Of a DNA stretch of 64,000 bases, positions 27,598 to 35,715 are shown piece after piece; within the stretch, counting starts at the first letter, position 1, and each line of letters begins with the position of its first letter. Source of the stretch: JBMYRH01 sp049602155 (GTDB lineage Bacteria; Myxococcota_A; UBA9042; PHBI01; JBMYRH01); assembly GCA_049602155.1 (NCBI GenBank), contig JBMYRH010000005.1, positions 62,001-126,000 on the forward strand. Reading direction: 5' to 3'. The notes under the pieces are model-generated. The model made no database searches and was not told the DNA's origin. It saw nothing but the letters and a program-made list of their open reading frames with translations. Made by a program: the position numbers and the translations under genes.

Positions 27598-28353
27598 TTA
27601 GCGATGCGCGGTGGTGTCGGACTTGGGTGCGGGGGCGTATCGCATGTCCATGGAGAGGCGCAGGTCCGCGTCGGTCCGGTTGGGCAACGCGCGGTGGACT
27701 GTCATGCCATGAAAGAGGACCACGTCCCCGGCCCGCAGGGCCTCACTGCACCAGGGGATGTCTGTGGGCTCGATGTGACGGCGACCCGGGGGGCCCGAGT
27801 CGTGGGCTCTGAGTCCATCGCGATTGGAGCCGCTCCAGACCGCGAGTGGTCCGAGCTCAAGGGGGCAATCGAGCAGTGGCGTCCAGGCTGTCCATAGGGC
27901 CTCCGAGCCTTGGAGGTAGTACTGGTCTTGGTGCGGGGGGGTGGTGTGCTCTGGGGCGCACTGTGCAGGGACACCGAGGCGGCAAATGTCCCCGCAATGG
28001 GCTGTGGCAGGGCCTCCGTAGAGCGCCTCGATGAGGGTCAAGAGGGCAGGGTGCTTGGGGAGCGCGTGGGCTGCTTCTGTGGCGAGGACAGCTTGTTGGA
28101 GCGCGATCCAGCGCGGATCAGTGTCTCCTCGCCAAGTGCGCACTGCATCGAGGGTGAGCCGTGGCACGTCGTCGCTGATGGTGAGACCTTGTGCGTGCGC
28201 CGCGCGGAGCACATGCCGACGCACCGGGTCGATCGCCTCCTCGGGCAGCGTGGCTCGGACGAGGATGTGGCCGTGGGTCTCCCCGAGGTGGCGAAGCGTC
28301 GCGGGCTCGTGGCGCGTCGCAGTGGCGTCGATGAAGGGCTGAGTTGGATGCAC
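27598..28353 (-). CDS. Phytanoyl-CoA dioxygenase (PhyH)-family protein
   Basis: A 251-residue protein from GTG 28353. The Fe(II)/2-oxoglutarate facial triad is visible: PPHQDQYY (His-x-Asp) and the distal His in LFHGMTVHRALPN, followed by the 2-oxoglutarate-binding Arg in LRLSMDMRY. Substrates in this family range from phytanoyl-CoA to secondary metabolites and cannot be guessed here. The ribosome site is poor, so the start is uncertain. The 3' end faces that of the CotH/lamin-tail gene 22 bases away. Confidence 0.82.
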   Translation of the reverse strand: MHPTQPFIDATATRHEPATLRHLGETHGHILVRATLPEEAIDPVRRHVLRAAHAQGLTISDDVPRLTLDAVRTWRGDTDPRWIALQQAVLATEAAHALPKHPALLTLIEALYGGPATAHCGDICRLGVPAQCAPEHTTPPHQDQYYLQGSEALWTAWTPLLDCPLELGPLAVWSGSNRDGLRAHDSGPPGRRHIEPTDIPWCSEALRAGDVVLFHGMTVHRALPNRTDADLRLSMDMRYAPAPKSDTTAHR

Positions 28354-28415
28354 GGCGCGTGGAGGTCCTGAGGCCGCACAATGTTACTGCGCGATGTGGG
28401 AGGTCGCCAGGCCCG

Positions 28416-29039
28416 CTACTCCTTGAAGATCTTCACGAGCTCGTAGGGCGCCATGTCGAAGTGGAAGTGGTCGTCATGACCTGGCCATGCTGGCCCCAAC
28501 AAGACGGTGAAGATGCCGGCTTCGATGACGTGCCTCGCGAGGGTGTGCAGGAAGCGGGCATGACGGGCGTCTCGCCCTGTCGCGGTCCAGTGGCTCTTCA
28601 TCCTCACTTTGAAGGCCCGGCGGTGTCGCTTTGTGAGTCCGGCGGGGCCCTCTGCGCCCTTGGGTAGGGCGGGGAAATCAAAGCCAGCGACGTCGATGGC
28701 GTTCCCTAAGGCATGTTCACTCATCAGGTGCGGCATGCTCCTGATGCGGCGGCAGTTGTAGGTGCCAAGGTGTCGGATGGTCTTGGGAGCGCGACCGTAG
28801 GTCGCGATGGCGACCTCTTTCACCGCCTCTTCAAAGCGGACAAGCCGCGCCTTGAAGGCCGGGTGGACCGTGACCTTCTTGTGGTAGCGCACGGCGTCGC
28901 CTGCGTGCTCCACGAGCGCGTCGCGATCGCAGCGCAGTTTGCCACGCGTCGGGACCTCTCGAGAGACCTCGTCGAGGGGGTAGGGGGCGGAGGTCGTCAG
29001 CAGGAGGCTGGCCAGGAGAGCTGCACTAAGGACGTTCAT
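28416..29039 (-). CDS. Extensin-like (M15/VanY-type) secreted peptidase
   Basis: A 207-residue protein with a signal peptide (MNVLSAALLASLLLTTSA) and an AAGGGG ribosome site. It carries TYNCRRIRSMPHLMSEHALG with the SxHxxGxAID zinc site (SEHALGNAIDVAGFDF) and the C-terminal HDDHFHFDMA His pair. This is the pattern of the extensin-like C-terminal domain, related to D-Ala-D-Ala carboxypeptidases acting on peptidoglycan. Expected location is the periplasm. It lies in a minus-strand run with the hydrolase upstream and the PhyH gene downstream. Confidence 0.85.
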   Translation of the reverse strand: MNVLSAALLASLLLTTSAPYPLDEVSREVPTRGKLRCDRDALVEHAGDAVRYHKKVTVHPAFKARLVRFEEAVKEVAIATYGRAPKTIRHLGTYNCRRIRSMPHLMSEHALGNAIDVAGFDFPALPKGAEGPAGLTKRHRRAFKVRMKSHWTATGRDARHARFLHTLARHVIEAGIFTVLLGPAWPGHDDHFHFDMAPYELVKIFKE

Positions 29040-29097
29040 TGTAGACCCCTTGGGCGAACCTGTGGAACGGCTGGCAGATGATCGTGATTCCCTCCGA

Positions 29098-29952
29098 TCA
29101 GACGCTGAGCCACGACGCGAGGTGCGGCAAGACCTCTTGCGGGTGCGTCAAGACGCCCATATGCCCACCAGGGACCATGACGAGCTCTGCTTCGGGCATG
29201 GCCTCGCCGAGCTGGGTGACCACCGCGAACTGATGCGGTGGGGTCTCGGGGCTCAATGTCAGGCGCGTGGGGTGCCGGATGTGGCGATAGAAGTCGAGGG
29301 GTGTGGTCTCTTGGCAGAGCAACCGAGCCTCGGCGGAGACCTTGGGGTAGAGCACCCGCCATCCCGCTTTACGGTGCTCCGGCATCGCGTCCCAAAAGCC
29401 GGGGGTGTTCCAGTAGTCGACGAAGTGCCTCAGGAAGGTCTCGGGCTCCGTGCGCTCACCAAAGAAGGCGTCGTTGACCTGCGCGAAGTCATCGATCAGG
29501 TCTGTCCGCCCTGTCTCGGCAAGGGTCCCCCATGCAGTAGGCTCATGAGCGGCGATGCGTCGGACCCGGTCAGGGTGTTTTTGCGCGAGGTGCAGGCCCA
29601 AATAGCCGCCATATGAGTGGCCCAGAATGTCGACTGGGGCGTCCTCTGCGACCAACATCTGCTCTGCGGCCAGGAGGTCGATGCTGATGTCCGGGGGGCC
29701 TTCACCCTTCCACGGATCAGACGGGGGGTAGCCGAGGTAGGTCAGGCCGATCGCGCGTCGCTGGGGCAGTTTGCGCAGCAGCCCTGTCCATTGCCGGGGA
29801 TCGAGCCCGGTGCTGCACAGCATCAGGATCGTGGGGCCGTCCCCGTCGCGCTCCGAGTAGTGCAGCCGGTGGCCTTTGATGTGGAGGTCTGGCATGCGAG
29901 GAGCTTGTCGAAGACGCCAACGAAGGACAAGGTCTGGCACTTGATTCGTCAT
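29098..29952 (-). CDS. Alpha/beta-hydrolase
   Basis: A 284-residue protein (or 265 from the Met at 29895). The fold is indicated by TILMLCSTGLDPRQW, the nucleophile elbow VDILGHSYGGYLGLHLA (Ser in GHSYGG) and a terminal His in VMVPGGHMGVLTHPQ. No signal peptide is apparent. Substrate is unknown. Neither start has a convincing ribosome site. The gene diverges from the NAD-dependent reductase at 30169. Confidence 0.82.
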   Translation of the reverse strand: MTNQVPDLVLRWRLRQAPRMPDLHIKGHRLHYSERDGDGPTILMLCSTGLDPRQWTGLLRKLPQRRAIGLTYLGYPPSDPWKGEGPPDISIDLLAAEQMLVAEDAPVDILGHSYGGYLGLHLAQKHPDRVRRIAAHEPTAWGTLAETGRTDLIDDFAQVNDAFFGERTEPETFLRHFVDYWNTPGFWDAMPEHRKAGWRVLYPKVSAEARLLCQETTPLDFYRHIRHPTRLTLSPETPPHQFAVVTQLGEAMPEAELVMVPGGHMGVLTHPQEVLPHLASWLSV

Positions 29953-30168
29953 ATGACGCGCTGTCCCGGCGACAGTTGAAGTCGCGCCTCTTTGAGGTCG
30001 ATGGACGCCGACCTCCCGGGGAGACGCCCTTGTCTGGCATGCGCACTAGGCCCGCCTTTATCTCTCGAGAGGCGATCAACGGCTTGCGTTAGGTCCTCAG
30101 TTCTCCGACAACATGCCCTACAGGCGCAGGCGCTTGGCCTGACATCCCCTTGGCAGCGTGGAGGAAGC

Positions 30169-31182
30169 GTGACTGAACCCGTATGCATCACAGGCGCGAC
30201 CGGCTTCGTTGGGAGCCACATCGTGGACGCCTTTTTGGCGGCAGGGATCCCTGTTCGGGCTGCTGTCAGGAGCCCCGATGACCCTGAGAAGACAGGCCCC
30301 CTCAAGGTGATGGCTGAGCATCACGGGACGGCCCTAAGCTTTCATGCGGCAGATCTCGCGACCCCGGGGAGTTTTGATGAGGCTTTAAGCGGGTCAGCAG
30401 GGCTGATTCACGTCGCCGCCGTGGCGCGCTTAGCGGCGCCAGATCCCCAGCGCCAAATCGTCGATCCGTCCATAGATGGCGCGCGAAACGTCCTCACAGC
30501 GGCCACTGAGGCCGGCATCCAGCGGGTGGTGTTGACCTCGTCTATCGCAGCGGTCGGGGACTACCGTTCGGCACAGGGCAGGGCGCTCAACGAGGCCGAT
30601 TGGAATGACGCGGCGACCCTGAAGACGAACCCTTACGGCTACGCCAAGACTCAGGCTGAGCGCCTCGCATGGGAGCTCTCCGAAGCAGCCCCGTGGAGCC
30701 TCGCTGTCATCAACCCGGGCATGGTGATGGGGCCGGTCTTCAACAAACGGCACTGTCGGGCGAGCCCGATCACTGTCCGGGATATCCTCAAGGTCGCGGC
30801 GCCTGCGAACCCACGAATCTGTTTGCCGATCGTGGACGCCCGCGACGTGGCCGCGGCGCACCTTATCGCTTATCAACGTCAGGACGTCTCGGGGCGGCAT
30901 GTGCTCGTCAATGGTAACCGCTGGCTCAAAGACATGGCCGTCTCCCTTGATAAGGCGTTCCCAGAGCGCAATATCCGGACCGGTGAGCTGCCCAGCTTCA
31001 TGGTGAAGCTCGTGGCGCTCTTCAGTAAGGCGCTCGATGGGAAGGTCCTCGCTGACATCCTGGATCGCGAGCCTCATTATGACGGCTCTCATGCGACGAC
31101 GGCGTTAGGGATCACCTACCGAGACCTCGAGCAGAGCATCATGGACACCGCTCAGAGCATGGTCAGCCAGGGCTTTGTTTAG
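30169..31182 (+). CDS. NAD(P)-dependent reductase/epimerase (dihydroflavonol reductase-like)
   Basis: A 337-residue extended SDR. The GTG start at 30169 follows GGAGGAAG and leads straight into VCITGATGFVGSHIVDAFLA, the Rossmann GxTGFxG motif; the frame is open for 59 codons upstream, but they are not protein-like. VLTSSIAAVGDY and YGYAKTQAERLAWEL hold the Ser and YxxxK catalytic residues. INPGMVMGPVFNKRH fits the cinnamoyl-CoA/dihydroflavonol reductase-like branch, which in bacteria acts on varied aldehydes or ketones. No operon partner is evident. Confidence 0.88.
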   Translation: MTEPVCITGATGFVGSHIVDAFLAAGIPVRAAVRSPDDPEKTGPLKVMAEHHGTALSFHAADLATPGSFDEALSGSAGLIHVAAVARLAAPDPQRQIVDPSIDGARNVLTAATEAGIQRVVLTSSIAAVGDYRSAQGRALNEADWNDAATLKTNPYGYAKTQAERLAWELSEAAPWSLAVINPGMVMGPVFNKRHCRASPITVRDILKVAAPANPRICLPIVDARDVAAAHLIAYQRQDVSGRHVLVNGNRWLKDMAVSLDKAFPERNIRTGELPSFMVKLVALFSKALDGKVLADILDREPHYDGSHATTALGITYRDLEQSIMDTAQSMVSQGFV

Positions 31183-31200
31183 GCGTCTCAGCGGCTCGCA

Positions 31201-31269
31201 TCAATGGAGGACGTTGTCCCTGATGACCCCGTCGAGCAGCTTGAAGTGCTGCCCCTTATTGGACGCCAT
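31201..31269 (-). pseudogene. Possible C-terminal gene relic in a mostly empty intergenic stretch
   Basis: In the 288-base gap between the reductase gene and tmRNA, a 22-codon minus-strand frame ends in TGA at 31201 and reads MASNKGQHFKLLDGVIRDNV followed by LH. It looks more protein-like than chance, but an in-frame stop at 31300-31302 closes it upstream and no start signal is seen. It may be a decayed gene end or simply chance. The rest of the gap holds a GC-rich hairpin near 31352-31372 (GCCCTCC/GGAGGGC arms) without a T tract, and nothing else I can name. Confidence 0.2.
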
Positions 31270-31470
31270 GCAGGCCAGTTTGCGACCAAGACAGCGTCGT
31301 CACGGGGGCGTTTACCCGGAGCCCTGCTAACATCCACACCACGCTAGCTCGCGGCCCTCCGAAGGGGAGGGCGCGGCTGCCTCAGCGTGAGTCCTCGTGT
31401 GTCCGTGGTGTGTCCCGACTACCGGTTGGCGTTTGGGACACCCTTTAGACACAGAGGCTTGTGTGAAATG

Positions 31471-31827
31471 TGGTGGAGATGCCGGGAATCGAACCCGGGT
31501 CCAGAAGTGGTCCAGTAAAGCGTCTACGTGCGTAGATTCCGCGATTTAATTTAAGCGTGGGAGCTCCCGCGGTCGGGATATCCGTGGCCGATCTCCAGAA
31601 AATCTCGTCACCTTGCGTCGGAGCCCCGCAGTGTGACCAGTTCGCGAAAATGACGGCATCCCCACTTGGCCACGAACAAACCGGGCGGGGGCCGCTCGCT
31701 ATTTATGCAGCGAGAGCAAACGCATTATCATTGGCGTTTATAAAAACCCTACGATTGATAACCGGGTAGCAGGACCCCGGACACGCAACTCGACCTTCAA
31801 CACCCCCGTCGAAACCTGTTCACCCCC
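31471..31827 (-). ncRNA. ssrA: Transfer-messenger RNA (tmRNA)
   Basis: A 357-base one-piece tmRNA that rescues stalled ribosomes. The 5' end GGGGGTGAACAGGTTTCGACG pairs through its first seven bases with CATCTCC near the 3' end, which continues as A plus encoded CCA (31471-31473). The T arm GGGTTCGATTCCCGG is present. The reading frame at 31735-31703 encodes the tag ANDNAFALAA followed by TAA, matching the usual A-N-D...-A-L-A-A form. Pseudoknot-like GC-rich segments follow the tag. It lies 45 bases after the TPR gene and has its own promoter. Confidence 0.97.
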
Positions 31828-31846
31828 ACAATTGGGAACTGGGGAG

Positions 31847-31875
31847 AGCATAGGGACGAAACGTCCGGGGTTCAA
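31847..31875 (-). promoter_or_regulatory. Sigma70-type promoter of ssrA
   Basis: On the minus strand TTGAAC (31875-31870) and TATGCT (31852-31847) are separated by exactly 17 bases. The -10 box is about 20 bases before the mature tmRNA 5' end, leaving room for a short processed leader. The -35 box overlaps the stop codon of the TPR gene (31872-31874). Confidence 0.65.
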
Positions 31876-33302
31876 TGCTTTGAAGATTTTGAGGTCGGAG
31901 GTGCCTCTGGTGGGACGAGCGCGTTGAGCATCGCGGGCGAGAGCTGTGCTGGCATCGGGACCATCGTCGTCGCCGCGGGCGTCACCGTCGCGTTGTGAGG
32001 CTGAACCGGCCTGTTCCAGGAGACCTCTACCCTGCACGTGGCTTGCTTGGGGAGGGCTGCGCGTCGCACGAGGCCAAGGATGCAGGTGTCCACGTCACGG
32101 CTGACCCCCACGCCCGAGCGCCGGACTGCTTTGGCCTTGCCCGCCCCGGCAGTGAACCGGAGCTCGATGCGCCCAGCGCGCTCGCCGTAGCACGCGCGGA
32201 GCGAGGGGAGCACCGCGTGGAGCGCCTCTCGCAGCGGGGGCCGCTCGCAGTCACCGCGAATCTTTAGGCTCTCCAAGACGGCAGGGCCACCTGGGATGAG
32301 GGGCTTGGGTGCTTTCGCCGCGAGCTCGTCGTCGAGCCAGCGCAGATAGGGGAGGGCGTCTTTGGCGAAGAACTGGCGCCGGTTATGTCCCTTCTCGGTG
32401 AAGACGTGAGGGAGCACTTTGCGGGCTTGTCGGCCGTGTCGTCGTGCGACGTCCCAATCTTTGGCGCGCCACGCGAGGAGCCCGCGCCCCCAGTTCGCCC
32501 AGGCTTGGTTTCTGTTGCGCTTTAAGAGCAGCGCGTAGGCCTCGAGGGCGGGCTTGGAGCGGCCGGAGGCCAAGAGCGCCTGCGCATGGGCTAGCGCGAT
32601 GGAGGCGTCTGTGGCCAGGACGGCGCGGGCGCGCGTCAAAAGAGCGAGCGCCGCTGTCACGTCATCACGGCGCCCGCGTGTCAGCCGCATCATCGCGACA
32701 TCGGCGGAGAAGCGGGGCGCGTCGTCGAGGGTACGCAGCGCCTCGGAGCCATCGTCGATGGCGGCATCGAGTTGGCCCAAGCGGTATCGGATGATGGCGC
32801 GGTCGGCCCGCATTCCGGCGTCCTTCGGGGAGAGCGCTACGGCTCGATTGGCGGCCTTCAATGCCTCTTTGTGGGTGCCAGAGCGCTCAAGCACGGCGGC
32901 TAAGTCCGCCCAGGCTAAGGCATCGTCTGGTGCAAGGCGGGTCGCCTTTCGGAAGCTGCGCTCGGCCTTAGCGATGCGCCCTGTATCGCGGTACAGGACG
33001 CCGAGCAGGCGGTAGAGGCGCCCTTCCTTCGGGGTCAGCTTCAAGGCACGCTCTAGAAACTCGATGGCGCGGCCGCGATTACTGCGCTCGCCGAGCTCGA
33101 TCGCCCTGGTCTCCAGCTCAGCTGCACTCAAGGGCTCGGCGTCCGGCGCCCGGCGTGCACGGGCCTGCTCGGCAGGCTGCGGCTCAATGGCGAGGTTAGC
33201 GCCCTTCGCAGCGGGTGCGGGGGGCGCGGCCGTCACAAAGCCGCTCCAAAGGAGGGTGAACGCCAACGCCACCCAGGGGATGGTCTGGAGCGGCGTACGC
33301 AT
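31872..33302 (-). CDS. Secreted TPR protein with AgmX/PglI-like C-terminal domain
   Basis: A 476-residue protein with an N-terminal hydrophobic signal (TIPWVALAFTLLWSGFVTAA). Residues about 60-290 are tetratricopeptide repeats (RAIEFLERALKLTPKEGRLY, KAERSFRKATRLAPDDALAW, KEALKAANRAVALSPKDAGM). The C-terminus (LRACYGERAGRIELRFTAGA, then DVDTCILGLVRRAALPKQAT) has the paired-Cys pattern of the AgmX/PglI C-terminal domain, a beta domain frequent in Myxococcota envelope and gliding proteins. Likely a periplasmic scaffold; no specific partner is shown. It follows citrate synthase by 11 bases on the same strand. Confidence 0.78.
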   Translation of the reverse strand: MRTPLQTIPWVALAFTLLWSGFVTAAPPAPAAKGANLAIEPQPAEQARARRAPDAEPLSAAELETRAIELGERSNRGRAIEFLERALKLTPKEGRLYRLLGVLYRDTGRIAKAERSFRKATRLAPDDALAWADLAAVLERSGTHKEALKAANRAVALSPKDAGMRADRAIIRYRLGQLDAAIDDGSEALRTLDDAPRFSADVAMMRLTRGRRDDVTAALALLTRARAVLATDASIALAHAQALLASGRSKPALEAYALLLKRNRNQAWANWGRGLLAWRAKDWDVARRHGRQARKVLPHVFTEKGHNRRQFFAKDALPYLRWLDDELAAKAPKPLIPGGPAVLESLKIRGDCERPPLREALHAVLPSLRACYGERAGRIELRFTAGAGKAKAVRRSGVGVSRDVDTCILGLVRRAALPKQATCRVEVSWNRPVQPHNATVTPAATTMVPMPAQLSPAMLNALVPPEAPPTSKSSKH

Positions 33303-33313
33303 CGCCCAGAGAC

Positions 33314-34456
33314 CTAACCGCGCTGGTCGAGGGCCACGAAGTTGCGATCGTCGTGGCCGACGAAGACCTGAGAAGGCCGGAAGATGCGGTTGTCCTCAAG
33401 CTGCTCCTGCCAATGAGCGAGCCAGCCGGAGACACGGGCGAGGGCGAAGATAGGGGTGAAGAGGTCTCGCTCAATCCCCATCCGGGCGTAGACGATGCCG
33501 GAGTAGAAATCGACGTTCGGGTAGATCCCCTTGTGGCCCAAGCGCTCAGTGGCGATCTGCTCGATGCGCCGAGCGATCTCGTAGCGGGTGTCGATACCAA
33601 GCTCCTCGAAGAGCTCCTTGGCGAGGCCTTGAAGGACCTTGGCGCGGGGATCCTTCGTCTTGTAGACGCGGTGGCCCAAGCCCATGATCTTCTCTTTGCG
33701 CTCGATCTTGCCGCCGATGATCTCGTCGACTTGATCCAAGCTGCCGATCTCGTCGAGCAAGTGCAGGACGCGCTCGTTGGCGCCGCCGTGCAGCGGGCCG
33801 GAGAGCGAGCCGATCGCCCCGGCGATGACCGAGCATGGGTCAGCGAGGGTCGAGCCCACGACCCGGGCGGTGAAGGTCGAGGCGTTCATCGTGTGCTCAG
33901 CGTGGAGGACGAAGGCCGCGTTCATGGTGGTGACCGCGACCGGGTTCGCCTCTTCGCCGGACAGCATGTAGAGGAAGTTCGCGGCGTGGTTCAGGTCTGC
34001 GCGCGGCGCGACGGGCTCGTGCCCTGCTCGGCAGCGGGCGAAGGCTGCGATGATCGTCGGCATCGTCGCGATCAAGCGGCGGACGGCAGCGCGGCGCTCT
34101 GGGCTATCGGTTGTATCTTTGCAGGGGACAAAGGCTGCCATAGCAGCGACCACGGACTGCAGAACGTCCATCGGGTGCGCGTCTGCGGGGAAGGCTTTGA
34201 TGAGCTGGTCGACGCCCGTCGGGAGTGCACGGTTGGCTCGCAGATCCGCGTCGAAGGCGCTTAGCTGGTCTGCCGTCGGTAGATCGCCTTCGAGCAAGAG
34301 GTACACGACCTCTTCGAAGGAGCACTGGGCCGCGAGATCCTCAATGCGGTAACCGCGATACTGGAGCTTACCGACTTGGCCGTCGATGTAAGCTACAGTT
34401 GATTCGGCACAAGGGATGCCGGCCAGGCCGCGAACGAGGGTGGGCGTGTCAGTCAT
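33314..34456 (-). CDS. gltA: Citrate synthase (short, 2-methylcitrate-synthase-like branch)
   Basis: A 380-residue enzyme condensing acetyl-CoA with oxaloacetate. ATG 34456 is chosen because CAGGAGAG precedes it; an open frame of 64 further codons upstream looks non-coding. Catalytic regions are LSGPLHGGANERV (His), MGLGHRVYKTKDPRAKVL (His) and PNVDFYSGIVYARM (Asp). The length and the N-terminus GLAGIPCAESTVAYIDG match the short dimeric group that contains both citrate and 2-methylcitrate synthases. Absence of prp genes nearby favours citrate synthase, without proof. Confidence 0.92.
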   Translation of the reverse strand: MTDTPTLVRGLAGIPCAESTVAYIDGQVGKLQYRGYRIEDLAAQCSFEEVVYLLLEGDLPTADQLSAFDADLRANRALPTGVDQLIKAFPADAHPMDVLQSVVAAMAAFVPCKDTTDSPERRAAVRRLIATMPTIIAAFARCRAGHEPVAPRADLNHAANFLYMLSGEEANPVAVTTMNAAFVLHAEHTMNASTFTARVVGSTLADPCSVIAGAIGSLSGPLHGGANERVLHLLDEIGSLDQVDEIIGGKIERKEKIMGLGHRVYKTKDPRAKVLQGLAKELFEELGIDTRYEIARRIEQIATERLGHKGIYPNVDFYSGIVYARMGIERDLFTPIFALARVSGWLAHWQEQLEDNRIFRPSQVFVGHDDRNFVALDQRG

Positions 34457-34495
34457 CGTCTCTCCTGATTCTTCGGCGCTCCGTCGGAGGGCCGC

Positions 34496-34514
34496 GCACC
34501 ACGTCAGGTGGTGC
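34496..34514. other. Perfect 7-bp hairpin in the citrate synthase leader
   Basis: GCACCAC (34496-34502) and GTGGTGC (34508-34514) are perfect complements around a five-base loop, 40 bases before the gltA start. No T tract follows on either strand. It could be an operator or a leader structure. The rest of the 231-base gap up to 34688 shows GC-rich palindromic bits but no gene I can support. Confidence 0.35.
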
Positions 34515-34687
34515 GACTTCCGGGCGGCCAAGGGGTAGGCCGGGTGGTTTGGTTCGCTCGGCTTGATGAGGGTGGCTGCTCTCCCCTCGAGGACAGCCCC
34601 TATTCGCCAGAGCGCCGGCAGATTAGATGAGCGGCCAGCCGTTGGCAAGGGATTGCGACGCGGCGCGTCAGAAGCGCCTGCCGACCG

Positions 34688-35632
34688 CTATTCTTCTCCA
34701 AACTCGGGAGGGGGCACGTGCCAACTCAAGATTTCCAGTTGTGGCATGCAGTAGTTCGATGGCACTTGGCGCAGAACGCGGCCCTTGACCTCGACCAAGA
34801 CGTCCCGGTGAAGCGAGATGGTGTCGATAAGTTTTCGGGCGGCCGCCGTCCGCGGCAGGTAGCCGTGGACAAACTTCGCGTCCCCGTTATGCAAACGGAG
34901 GGCATAGTGAGTTCGGGTCGAGTGGCGAAATGCGCAGGAGTACGAGCGGCTCAGGCGCGCGCCCGCTGTCAGCTCGATCTCTTCCCCAATGATGCCCTCG
35001 GTGGTCGGGAATGGGAGCCGCTGGCCGTCGCGTCCATAGCGCCGCTTGGCCTTTCGGCCGTTCAAGACGCGCCAGAGATCGCCCTGACCGACCTCACGAA
35101 GTCGGTTGCGGGTGGGCTGAAACGAGGTGTCAGGCTTACCAGGTGACAGCGTACCTGTGGGGTATTGCCACCCGACGGCCCACTTCAAGATGTCGACTTG
35201 GTCGGGGCAGGCGTCGCTCAAGCGTGCGGGGTCGTAGCGAACCTGCACGGTGATCCTGAGCCAGGGATCCTTCTCAAGCTCTTTGGCGAGCAATCGGCCA
35301 ATGTCCCGCTGGATGTAGCCGGTGAGGGTCTCTAGAGGTCCTCCCATGAGGGTGAAGGCCATGAGCTGCCCATGCGCATGCCGGTAACCGCAGTTGTAAT
35401 ATTCGCTCGCCCTGGCGTGGACGCGCAAGGGCATCACTTTGCCGGAGAGTTCGTAGCGGTCAGCCACAATCCTTTGTATTGTCGGCCAATTACGCGGGTC
35501 TCGCTCGCCGCGGTTGAGGTTCGGGTTATCTCCCAACGCATTGCCCGCGGTCCCGCCGATCAGGGCGAGGACAAGGGCGACCAAGATGGGGCTCCAGCGG
35601 GGCATACCGCGATGTTGTCCGGGGGGTGGCAC
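34688..35632 (-). CDS. Secreted protein with two tandem copies of an uncharacterised Cys-containing domain
   Basis: A 314-residue protein (305 from the Met at 35605) with a signal peptide (PRWSPILVALVLALIGGTAG). I do not recognise the family. Two halves align clearly: YYNCGYRHAHGQLMAF ... GYIQRDIGRLL ... RITVQVRY ... ACPDQVDILKWAV, and SYSCAFRHSTRTHYAL ... GYLPRTAAARKL ... LVEVKGRV ... YCMPQLEILSWHV. Each copy has a YxCxxRH motif and a second Cys before PxQ-(V/L)-x-IL-x-W, suggesting an intradomain disulfide. The alternation of strands suggests an OB- or SH3-like barrel (inference). It diverges from the L,D-transpeptidase gene, hinting at a cell-wall role. Confidence 0.75.
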   Translation of the reverse strand: MPPPGQHRGMPRWSPILVALVLALIGGTAGNALGDNPNLNRGERDPRNWPTIQRIVADRYELSGKVMPLRVHARASEYYNCGYRHAHGQLMAFTLMGGPLETLTGYIQRDIGRLLAKELEKDPWLRITVQVRYDPARLSDACPDQVDILKWAVGWQYPTGTLSPGKPDTSFQPTRNRLREVGQGDLWRVLNGRKAKRRYGRDGQRLPFPTTEGIIGEEIELTAGARLSRSYSCAFRHSTRTHYALRLHNGDAKFVHGYLPRTAAARKLIDTISLHRDVLVEVKGRVLRQVPSNYCMPQLEILSWHVPPPEFGEE

Positions 35633-35715
35633 CCACGCAAGTTCTTGGGCGCAGACGGACCAAGAAGTCGGCCAAAACTTGCCCGAGGGCCGTGTCGAGA
35701 TTACACCCAGACCTC

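Noticed and set aside
31204..31347. A 47-codon plus-strand frame starting with ATG between the reductase gene and ssrA
   Set aside because: No ribosome site, no similarity that I can recognise, and the opposite strand reads as more protein-like.
34457..34648. 64-codon N-terminal extension of citrate synthase
   Set aside because: The extension is not protein-like, and ATG 34456 has a strong ribosome site and matches the family N-terminus.
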